Positions 55,551-64,000 of a stretch of DNA of 64,000 nt are shown one piece after another (the first letter of the stretch is position 1; each line of letters begins with the position of its first letter). A program made the translations under genes and the position numbers. The notes below the pieces were generated by a model, which saw nothing but the letters and a program-made list of their open reading frames with translations, made no database searches and had not been told where the DNA came from. The stretch spans positions 558,001-622,000 of the forward strand of contig CADCXA010000025.1 of assembly GCA_902806565.1 (NCBI GenBank). The letters run 5' to 3'. The stretch comes from Hypoxylon rubiginosum. Lineage: Eukaryota > Ascomycota > Sordariomycetes > Xylariales > Hypoxylaceae.

Positions 55551-57054
55551 GTCTTCACGATGTGGATAGCGATTATACAGTCAATCGTTTGCTAGGTCCA
55601 TAAAAGCTTCCCTCTCAAGATATAGTCGAGACGTCAATAAGGCTGGATGAGATAAACGTACCTAGGTACTTAAACCAATACCGCTGCAACCCGACGGATC
55701 ACACCAATTGTCTCTAGTTGATAAACAGCATACAGCCTCATCCATACTTCTTAGGTAGGCACGTAAAGACTTTCAAGCTGCGCCCCTCCAAGCCTATTAG
55801 GAAGGCTGTGTTTCCGAGGACAAATCGACCTTGGCACACATGGTATCGTACGAAATGGGCTAGTGCTGGCTAACTTCAAGTAGCAATAAGGTTCTAATTG
55901 ACCTTGAAGGAGTCGAGTAGGGCGAGATTTATGCAACTGGGACAAACTGGTAGGTGTCACTACAGGCGGGTGGTCACTGATATGTTCGTGAAACGAATAG
56001 GATCTTCATGTCCTACATCACTTCCAAGGCTGTCACATACCTACTCTCATGATAAGGTGAATGCGGCTCTATCCAGCCAGTAAGCTCGAGCGATTGGTAA
56101 TTATTTATATGCGCTCATCGAGTAGTAATAAGGTGTCATAGCCCGAGCCGTATCTCATTATATCATCATGGCCAATAAAAGGGGGTTCCTCATGAGGCAG
56201 ACTCGATCAAGGCTTCACTACATCACAATTATAGCTCCTTTTCAGATATACCTAGACCTTACCGGAAATATAAGGATGCCTGGAACCGTACCAAGATATG
56301 AGTATAGATATTTAAAATTTTCGAAGCTTCTTCTTCTTGTTCCTTTTCCTCTTCTTCGTCTCCGTCTTCGTCTTCCTCCTATTCTTCTTCCTTTTCATTT
56401 TCCTCTTCGTCTTGCTCTCCCTCTTCTTCTTCTTCTTCTTCTTCTTCTTCAGAATAGTGAATTTATTTATTTATATAGAGGCATTTTATATATGTTTACC
56501 TAGGTACGAAGGTCCCCGCCAAAGTCTGGCTTACCGTGTGCCACAGAATCAATTCGCACGAACGTTTAGGGGCTGGAGACCCGGTAATTATACTGATTAG
56601 CCACCTAAGCTTTAGGGGAAGGATCGCTAATTCTTTTTTTTATAGGCAGTGGTTAATACAGTACCCAATTAGCTATACGCTAGATGTGAAGTGGAATAGC
56701 GGTCAATGCCCTGAGCCCCAGGTGGCCAATCAGTATAATTACAGGGGCCTTTAGCCCTGGCGAGACCGTGCGAATTGAGGCTCCTGGCATGATACCATTA
56801 TTGTAATACTCCTTGGATGATTCCTCTATTAGAACCGTCCCTCAGGGATTCATATATTTCTACTAGGTAGTTATTGGGTTTTCCATTTTTCATTGTCATA
56901 AGATACAGTGGCTTATCGCCCGATTACGACGGAAGAACAGACCGATATATGAGATTCGAAGTTCTCCATGGCTAATTCGAAAAGTTACTGAAACGACGTA
57001 AAATAAAGGGCGCAGGGAAAATGAAGTCGTTTCGCGTCACCGTTATAATCTTAT
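55551..57054. other. Intergenic, 1.5 kb
   Basis: No gene supported. It contains the promoter of the CorA-like gene and a long pyrimidine tract at about 56325-56452. Frames through that tract are low-complexity Leu/Phe runs and are not genes. Confidence 0.5.
56325..56452 (+). repeat. CTT-rich polypyrimidine tract
   Basis: About 128 bp almost wholly C and T on the forward strand, ending with a CTT microsatellite of about nine units (56424-56451). It may be a nucleosome-excluding or triplex-forming element, or a decayed acidic-repeat coding segment. Slippage variation among strains is likely. Confidence 0.8.
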
Positions 57055-58217
57055 TTACCTCCAGTCCACAAGAGCTGTTTCACCTTCTTCTAATTGCGCG
57101 TACCTAACGCTATCCCTCCACAGCATGTCGCGTTTCTTCACGTCCTTTGCTTCAGCGCTCATCTCTCTTGGCACCTTCCCATCCAAGTAGAGCCCCTGAG
57201 GCCGTTCGCTCAGCTGCGGACCACAGCCAAACGCTGCGTGGAGAACATCTTCCGATGCCTTCGCTTGCGTGCGAAACGTGCCGTTGGGTTGGAGCCATGT
57301 CATCAGACCTGCCAATGCGGGTATGATAATCTGGTAGAGCAATATGCGGATAGGCCACGGGCTTCGACGTGCGACGTCGCTTGAGAAAGCGCCCGGATCG
57401 ACACCCAGTATAGAGATGCCGCTTAGGATAGGATCACCGCATAGGCGGCGCTGAAGCTCACCTCTGCCCAAGGATGTGGCGGTCAGTGACCTGTCAATGC
57501 TCATTTATGTATGTAGATGTCCACCGGGCAAGACATACATCATCATGACTAGGCACAATTTGCTTGCGCCATAGCGCCTAAACCCAACGCGCCATGACGG
57601 GTCGTCGCTACTGGAGCTCCAAGTGCCCCTGGCAATTGGTTCAGTGCTGTCTTGAAAGATAGTCTTCCATTGTTCAGGGATCAGCCCGCTGCGCTTATCA
57701 TTAGGACTAGAAGATGTCTGGTAAGTGTATGTGTATGTGCCAGCAACGGCTCAAGTTTGCAAACAACTTACTCGTACGTCCAGCTTGACAGTACAACTAT
57801 CCTGCCCATTTCCCGATCCATGCTCTGTAAAAGCATCAAAGTCAATAACCAATGACCCAAGTAATTAGACACGAAGCTCATATCCAGGCCATCCTCGGTC
57901 CAATGCTGTGTGCCGTACTCTACGTAACCTGCATTCAGGATGAGAGCACGTATCGGAGGAATCTCGCCAGCTGCGACGCGAGCGTTGACGGCGGTCGCTA
58001 CCTTGCGCACGTCTGCTAAGCGAGACAGGTCAAGCGATCGCACCTCATGCGAGTGTGATGCAGGGGCTACTTTGAGGGCGCCGTGAAGCGCTGTTGCTGC
58101 GTTAGCATTACGCGCCGTATAGACACCACGGCGCACTGCCAGCTCGGGTGTTAAAATTATGTTGGAGACGATAGAGACACCAAGGCCACCGTTGGCGCCC
58201 GTCAAGACGATAGTCAT
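57055..58217 (-). CDS. Short-chain dehydrogenase/reductase
   Basis: Exons 58217-57772, 57706-57539 and 57463-57055 keep frame (340 residues). The frame runs upstream to a TTG, so the ATG at 58217 (MTIVLTGANGG) is used. The cofactor motif TGANGGLG is at 6-13, followed by LILNAGYVEYG, a VVLSSW strand (catalytic Ser) and YGASK (catalytic Tyr-x-x-x-Lys, in exon 2). ELQRRL and SILGVDPGAFSS follow. The last acceptor is placed at 57464 (GGGCAG, CACTGAC branch), which restores VMMIGELQRRL; a different AG upstream would insert extra residues. The substrate is unknown. The layout resembles fungal retinol-dehydrogenase/oxidoreductase-like SDRs of about 330 residues. A hydrophobic stretch after PGAF (IRILLYQIIIPALAGLMTWL) may associate with a membrane. 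Confidence 0.9.
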
Positions 58218-59867
58218 AACTACCAGGCAGTCTTTCCCCAAATATCTTGATGCTACCTAGAAGGAAGGCATCTCAGATGAATCTTGAGCGGTTTTAGTCA
58301 GCTCCCGTTACACAAGGAGTGGGGTTAGAAACTTACATAATAATAGGTGCCTAGGTACATACCTGGTGTTCGTACCTAACCCCTTTTCAACCCCTATTCC
58401 CCCAAACCCTAACACTAACCGTACATACCTACATATCCAAAGTTTTCCCATCCTCTCGATCCTCATGCGGGAAATTGCCAGCTCCATTGGCATAGCCTGA
58501 ATGGAACGGAAATCTTGCAAACTTGCGAATAATCTCGAAGCCGAATTGCCTTACGCAAATTATGTCGTGCCGACATTGCATCTAAGAGCCATATCCGACC
58601 TCGACATTACCCGGGGACCCAGAGGCGCCAGGGGCTCCACTTCTTTCAGGGTTCTCGAGCTGACTTTTCAACAACTCTATCATTCTCTTCCCGTCTCTCA
58701 CTTTGCTGGTCCTCTTGTTCTTGCCTTCTTACCTGCCAAATACCTCCCGAACTAGCGTCAGACCTCAGTCTAACATCGCCTATTGAGAGGTAAAATTCAT
58801 AAATGGGTTCACCTTTCCAGAATTTGTTCCTATCGTCATAGAGATCAGGAATCAATAGCAGTGCTGGGCCGAATATGAGATAAGATAGCTTGCCTACAAG
58901 GTTCGTCAGCCCAAGGAGGCCAAAAGAAGTCAATCTGGACAGTCCATAAAAGCCTCCAGCGAATGAAATCATAGGTGCAGTATCAGGGTCGAAACTAAGA
59001 TCCACGTGAGGTTCTAGGTACCTCTCAATGAATCCATGAGTTTACCAGTACAATCATGGGCAAAAGCTTGGAAGTGGGATAGGCCCATCCCATCTTTATG
59101 ACGGAGCCCATCGGGCCAAGCTACATCAGCTTGCCTTGTCATAACCAAAGATAACCCTCGGGGATATGAGCCAAAATAATACTCATATCGCATTCAGGTA
59201 TCATACAGATGTGAATGAGATCCAGGTGATCATTCGAATGCTTGCTATGAGAAGTTTGCCCACTTAGGAGAAGTAAGGGATGGTGTCTTCCGAGGTATCT
59301 AGGTAATTAGTCAGAATCGTTCAGTCATTATTGGGATGTTTGTATACGTAACATTTGCGCATTATCAGGCTTGGGATAAGATAATAAAGGGATAATAGGC
59401 AGTTCTCTAAGTCTCTCATTGTCTTTGGACTTTGGGCCCGAGGATTGTGGGCTTCGACTATGCTCCGTCGCATTAAAACGTCCAACTTGAAATTTCCAAA
59501 GCTATAATCTATAAGCCACTTTTACAATTCCTTCTACGATATGTCTAACTACTCAGAATGTATTCTCTTGCCATAATTGGAGATTGTTTGCGAAAAGACC
59601 CTAGCGGCTCATTAAGCGGTCAAGCCACTTCAGTCTGTAGTTTGAGTCCAGTCAGAATGGTGAGACTGAAAGTGGCAAGTTAATGTTTGTTAAAATTGTA
59701 ATAACTAGTATATTAGGTGGGATTCGCCCTGCTCATCTAGTTCTAACAGGATTCTAAAAGAATCTTGTGAACTCACGCTTTCTGCCACACCCTACAGATC
59801 GATTAAAGGGGTAGGCATTTCAGACTGTTGACATACTTTGCTATACTTTAAATCCAAAACCTACACA
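58218..59867. promoter_or_regulatory. Divergent intergenic region, 1.65 kb
   Basis: Lies between the starts of the SDR and kinase genes. It contains one weak reverse-strand frame (listed separately), GTGCCTAGGTACATACCT at about 58347-58364 and TATCTAGGTAATT at about 59296. Nothing else is recognised. Confidence 0.45.
58646..58972 (-). CDS. Weak hypothetical ORF, one membrane-like segment
   Basis: 108 residues from the ATG at 58972; the frame continues a little upstream without an ATG. The N-terminal half is hydrophobic (FGLLGLTNLVGKLSYLIFGPALLLIP) and the C-terminal half strongly charged (RRQEQEDQQSERREEND). No homologous family is recognised. It might be a real small membrane protein, a fragment or a chance frame. 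Confidence 0.25.
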   Translation of the reverse strand: MISFAGGFYGLSRLTSFGLLGLTNLVGKLSYLIFGPALLLIPDLYDDRNKFWKGEPIYEFYLSIGDVRLRSDASSGGIWQVRRQEQEDQQSERREENDRVVEKSAREP

Positions 59868-61293
59868 ATGAGCTCCTGGGGACCCATTAATCGAGACGTC
59901 CTTGACGTGGATCGGCACGGGGGCGAGAAGGCTCCCAGCAATCCAATTCCTAAGCCTACTATCGGGTCAAGCTTCGAACTTGATCCCGGGGTCATCAAAG
60001 GTACGACGCAGCTTACTTTCTATACCTTAATTAAGCATATATCTGGGGGAAATGCTGAGATTCGACAGCACTTCCAATTCCAGATACTCAAGTTATCTCG
60101 GCGCGTAATTACGGCGAGTCCCTTTGGGGGCAGACGGCAAGAATCGACGTGGAACTGCCAAGTGGAGAAAAGCAAGTATATTTCTTCAAGGTATTGTCCC
60201 TAAACGTATATCTATACCTTCAAATAGCGTACTAACTACCTCTATTAGGCGATCAGTGGCGGTAGCAGTGATCGCTCGATGATAGAAGGCGAGTTTGAGT
60301 CCCTCCGTGCGCTCAACGCAGTCTCTCCGAGTCTTGTGCCGTTCGCTTATAACTGGGGACAATTCGACAATAAGACAGCATCTGGCAAAGATGTATATTT
60401 CTTGCTAACTGAGTTCCGCGAGGTGGGGACACAGCCCCCTTACCCTTCCGCATTCACGGCTCGCCTTGCAGACCTACATCAACGATCCGTTTCACCCACT
60501 GGAAAGTTCGGATTTCACATCACTACATGTCTAGCCATATTGCCCCAAGTCACCGACTGCTGGGAAGAGTCGTGGTCAGCCCTATACAGAATGCAGCTCT
60601 CGCGGCTGATTACCATTGACAATAATGAACATGAAGCCTCGCGGCCGATTACCATGGACAATAATGAACATAAAGCCTCGCTAGAGTTTCCTCTAGTATG
60701 CTATCTTGTTTTGGATAAGGTGATCCCGCGGCTTCTTGAGCCCTTGCAGTCCGAGGGTCGAACAATTAAGCCGTGCTTGGTCCATGGCGATCTCTGGGAT
60801 GGGAATACGGCCACGGACATGAATACGGGCGAGCCTTTCATTTTCGACGCTGGTTCTTTTTATGCTCATAATGAATATGAACTTGGAAACTGGCGAGCTG
60901 CAAGGCACAGGCTCAGCGTCCCGGCGTACGTTGAAAGCTACAAGCGAAACTTCCCTCCATCCGAGCCTAGTAAGTCAAGATTTCCTACTCTGATCATTCT
61001 TGCTCGTGGCAGGATACTAATTGACCAACAGAAGACGAGTGGGATGATAGAAATCTCCTTTACTCTCTTCGATATGACCTTGCCGCAGCAATTCTCATCC
61101 CGGAAAGCAACCAACGACAGGTGTAAGTTATCCAACCACATAAGGTTGTCTGTAGTTTCTAACAATAGACAGTGTGAAAGATAACATGATCACTCTATGC
61201 CGCAAGTTTTGTCCTGAGGATCTTATCGAAATTAGAAAAGTTGGGATGCTACTGGAGCTTCCAGATACCATAGATAAGATGAGAGTAACATGA
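59868..61293 (+). CDS. Fructosamine/ketosamine-3-kinase-type phosphotransferase
   Basis: Exons 59868-60000, 60069-60190, 60249-60969, 61032-61122 and 61173-61293 keep frame (395 residues). Conserved parts are VISARNYGESLWGQTARIDVELPSGEKQ (nucleotide-lobe strands), FFKAISGG (Lys), EGEFESLRAL (helix C Glu), VYFLLTEF (hinge), CLVHGDLWDGN (catalytic loop, Asp base), FIFDAGSFYAHNEYELGNWR (metal-binding Asp of the DFG-equivalent), and a C-terminal helical tail (LCRKFCPEDL). Fructosamine kinases phosphorylate sugars attached to protein lysines so that they detach, repairing glycation. Fungal members are numerous and their substrates mostly unknown. A 39-bp tandem duplication at 60603-60680 inserts an extra ITxDNNEHxASR unit in the helical lobe. 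Confidence 0.9.
60603..60680 (+). repeat. 39-bp in-frame tandem duplication in the kinase gene
   Basis: Copies at 60603-60641 and 60642-60680 differ at only a few bases and encode 13-residue units (RLITIDNNEHEAS and RPITMDNNEHKAS). The length is a multiple of three, so the frame is kept. The duplication appears recent. Confidence 0.88.
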
Positions 61294-61855
61294 TGAAATG
61301 TGACTTAAGGGCACTCCAAACTTGCACTAGGAATAAATTTACTATTTCTCCTATAGTCGTAAGCTTTGTGCTCCAGGCACCGGTACCTGGTATCACTTGC
61401 CGTTGATTAGTGCTTGTGGCATATTACCTTGCGACTGAGAATATTTGCCCCCCCCCCCCCCAATGATTTACTGATTAAAGTGTACCTAAGTATCACATTC
61501 GAAGAAAATATGCGAGAATTTCCGTATGTGTTTGGGTCTAGTCTAGGTCGATGAGAGGTTTGTACTTGCCACTTTTCCAATAGTCAGAAATCCACGTCTT
61601 GACTTCCTAACCAACTCGCAATGCACTTGCCAACAAACCTTGATTATGTACATACCTAGGAGGTAGGTACCTACTTCGCTTACATTTTATCAATTTACCT
61701 TTTCCATATTTACATTTTCTCATTTACATTTTCTCGCTGAAACTTGTAAGATCTGCTGCCACGACTCAGAACAACGCAGTACAGCTCGGGTTCTCCATCT
61801 CCTCTCGATTTCCATCTACTGTCAGTGGTCAGACCTGCACATCTCTCGTGTCGCA
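61294..61855. other. Intergenic, 562 bp
   Basis: Contains a run of 14 C at 61448-61461, the cluster ACCTAGGAGGTAGGTACCTAC at about 61656-61676, and an AT-rich leader with repeated TTACATTTT before the next gene. No coding frame is supported. Confidence 0.55.
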
Positions 61856-62284
61856 ATGCCTCCGACGCTGCGCGAGCGAGTAGGCCGCACTGCAATCCAA
61901 TGGGACAAAGCCAACTGGGACGAAGCAGAAAACGACACGAGAGAAGCCGCCATCGCCGCCCTTACTACTCCAGACTTCGTCGTCCCCATGTCGCTCGACA
62001 TCCCAGACCGAGGCCGCGATGAACACACCGCTTTCCAGTCGCGCTACTTAGGCGAGTTCGATGTTTTCACCGCCTCACTATGCGACATGGCCATCGACGA
62101 GACCAAAAGATCAGTTATCTCCTGCGGGTACGCTTACGGAGAAAAGGCTGGCAGAAGCTACCACGTCGAATATATGCACAAGTTGATTCTGACGGACGAC
62201 GGGTTGATGGTCAAGGTGCTCGACGTTTTCAAGATCAAGGAGTATGAGTCATTAGCGGTTCGTCACCGGAAGAGTAAGCTCTAA
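61856..62284 (+). CDS. Small NTF2/SnoaL-like protein
   Basis: Single exon, 142 residues from the ATG at 61856. The pattern of an N-terminal helix (WDKANWDEAENDTREAAIAALTTPDFVVPM), then RGRDEHTAFQSRYLGEFDVF and beta strands ending YMHKLILTDDGLMVKVLDVFKIKEYE, fits the NTF2-like/SnoaL fold. This fold includes small-molecule isomerases, hydrolases and stress-type binding proteins. The active residues cannot be assigned and the function is unknown. No signal peptide. The closest neighbour on the right is the AT-rich block, about 580 bp away. Confidence 0.75.
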   Translation: MPPTLRERVGRTAIQWDKANWDEAENDTREAAIAALTTPDFVVPMSLDIPDRGRDEHTAFQSRYLGEFDVFTASLCDMAIDETKRSVISCGYAYGEKAGRSYHVEYMHKLILTDDGLMVKVLDVFKIKEYESLAVRHRKSKL

Positions 62285-62859
62285 GTAGCATCACTCTGTA
62301 TGTTTTATGCCCGGAGTCTAGTATTAAAGGGGGAGGTTTTCGCGAGGGTTTAAAACGTGTACCATTGTGCAGACATCGGGTGGATGCCATGCAAATCGTG
62401 TGGCACAATAATATTGACTTAGTTATCGAAATTTTCAAATCAATTTCTCTTCTAACATCTGTTTACTCTACATGAAGTTTGCGCTCCAAGGGCATATCCT
62501 CCGATTCGTAGTAGGCTGCCAGAATGTCTTCAACTCCGCAAACTATCACATAAACGTAATTTCAGAGCAGGGAGCCCGTAAATTAGGTGAAACTTCTACT
62601 ACTTACCAGCCAGCCAGGTACCTAGGATTGAAACGATTGGATTTAACAAAATGGGAGTTGCTGGAGTATTACTTACCTGAGGATAGGGGGTCGGGGGTCT
62701 AGCTAATTCCAAGACCGGAATTACCCCAAGTCACTGCCATAATTTCGGCAGCCAATCAAAGCCTCAGAATCGCCCCGCGCTTTTCGACTTTTTCCTTTGC
62801 CATTATATCATATTTCGTCTAGCTATGATGCAACCAGTGTTAAAAGGTCATGTAAAACA
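62285..62859. other. Intergenic, about 575 bp, before the AT block
   Basis: Normal composition up to about 62855. A 76-codon frame at 62472-62702 has no recognisable domain. CAGGTACCTAGG at 62615-62626 is another copy of the recurring motif. The composition then changes sharply. Confidence 0.5.
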
Positions 62860-64000
62860 AGCTCTATTTAAAAATATCAATTATCAAACTTTTTAAATAA
62901 TAATAAAAAAGAAAAATTGATTTTATAATAAATTCTTTGTTCGTATAAAAAAGTATAATTAGTTAATTAAAGTTTTAAAAAGTTTAAACTTATTTATAGC
63001 TTATATTCCCCCCCTTTTCTTATTATCCAAAAAACAAGTTACGTAACTAAGTTTTATAAAACATTATTTTTAATTATTTTAGTTTTATTTTTTCTTTTAT
63101 TTTAACCTTATTTAATTAATATTAACTATTAATAATATATTAAAATTTATTTTTTTAACAACTTAATTTATTTTAATAATATTAATTTTAACGTTATAAT
63201 TATTAATAATTTATAAAAAACCGTTAAAATAATAAAAATATTAAGTTTATTAAATCTATTAAACTTATTAAACTTATAAAATAAATTAAAACTATAATAT
63301 ATATAACTTTTATATTATATAAATATATTAAGTTTTTAATAAATTAATATATTTTATTAATTTAAATTATAAAAAATATATAAATTAATAATAATATATA
63401 AAATATAATAAGAAAATTAAAATAAAAATCGTTAATTATAATAATAGTTTAATTATAATATATTTTTAGTTTAATAATAACTTGGTAATAATTTATTAAT
63501 AATTAAATAATAATTTAATAATAATTAAATAATAATTTAATAATAATTAAATAATAACTTAATAATAATTTAATAATTATTTAATAATAATTTAATAATA
63601 ATTTAATAATAATTTAATAGTAATTTAATAATAATTTAATAATAATTTAATAATAGTTTAATAATAATTTAATAATAGTTTAATAATAATTTAATAATAT
63701 TTTAATTATAATTTAATAATAACTAAATAATTATTATATTATAAAAAAAATAAATAAATATATATTTTTTTAATGTTAATTAATATATTTATAAACTATA
63801 TATTAAGTTTTTTTTATTTTATAAGTTATTATTATAATTTTAACAATTAATTAAAACTTTAATTATATTATATTTTTTAATTTTATTTTTTATTATTTTA
63901 TTTTATTACTTTTTATTTAATTATAATATAATTAATATTAAAAATTTATATAAAATAAGTTTTATTTAATAATATTAATTATTAAGTTTTTTATTTAATT
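62860..64000. other. AT-isochore, roughly 5% GC
   Basis: From about 62860 to the window end the sequence is nearly all A and T. It grades from perhaps 10-12% GC in the first 250 bp to about 3-5% beyond (estimates by eye). No gene is possible here. TpA steps are very frequent. It may be a RIP-degraded repeat, a centromere-like or telomere-proximal block, or another very AT-rich nuclear segment; a mitochondrial origin or assembly join cannot be excluded from sequence alone. Confidence 0.9.
63484..63725 (+). repeat. 11-bp AT tandem repeat, about 20 units
   Basis: Imperfect tandem array of AATAATTTAAT (11 bp), roughly 240 bp, inside the AT block. The first units carry AATTAAATAAT variants and a few later ones have TAGTTTAAT. 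The array suggests amplification after or during loss of GC. Confidence 0.85.

Noticed and set aside
56168..56503. Frames through the CTT-rich tract
   Set aside because: They are Leu/Phe low-complexity translations of a pyrimidine repeat.

Overview
The window reads as nuclear DNA of a filamentous ascomycete (Pezizomycotina, most likely a sordariomycete). Support for this: genes are split by short introns (about 50-175 nt) with GT...AG ends and CTNAY-type branch points; intergenic spaces run 0.1-2.4 kb with genes on both strands; and the gene families present are typical of that group (Zn2Cys6 regulator, DUF3433 membrane protein, CVNH-LysM lectin, CmcJ-like oxygenase, NB-ARC/TPR NLR, two CorA-like proteins). 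I spliced the multi-exon genes by hand, and the models keep frame across every junction. No tRNA, rRNA, CRISPR or intact transposon was recognised.

Left part (0.6-14.8 kb): a CVNH-LysM lectin; a gene-poor interval with an inverted duplication of a coding-like fragment; a small PD-(D/E)XK-like protein; a full-length PAC1/LIS1 copy broken by three in-frame stops; a Fic-domain protein; a C2H2 zinc-finger protein; and a large secreted protein of unknown function. Centre-left (15.7-30 kb): a small repeat-bearing protein, a secreted polyamine-oxidase-type flavoenzyme, an uncharacterised conserved protein, a CorA-type transporter, a membrane-anchored lectin-like beta-propeller, a DHCR24-like FAD oxidoreductase and a secreted LVIVD-type propeller protein. 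Several of these have strongly GC-biased codons. Centre-right (32-47.4 kb): a DUF3433 double-repeat membrane protein, a Zn2Cys6 transcription factor, the DNA-damage-tolerance helicase/ligase RAD5 divergent from a mitochondrial complex I assembly factor, and a secreted cupin.

Right part (47.5-62.3 kb): a nine-exon NLR (degenerate alpha/beta-hydrolase, NB-ARC, TPR), a CmcJ-like oxygenase whose third-exon splice acceptor looks mutated, a second CorA-like protein, a short-chain dehydrogenase, a fructosamine-kinase-type phosphotransferase and a small NTF2-like protein. From about 62.86 kb to the end the DNA changes abruptly to roughly 5% GC with an 11-bp tandem repeat, an AT-isochore with no genes.

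The genes do not form an obvious pathway or secondary-metabolite cluster. The most interesting items are the decaying PAC1 copy, the NLR with a non-canonical nucleophile elbow, the splice-site lesion that removes the metal-binding Asp of the CmcJ-like enzyme, the extreme AT block, and the secreted protein at 13.1 kb.
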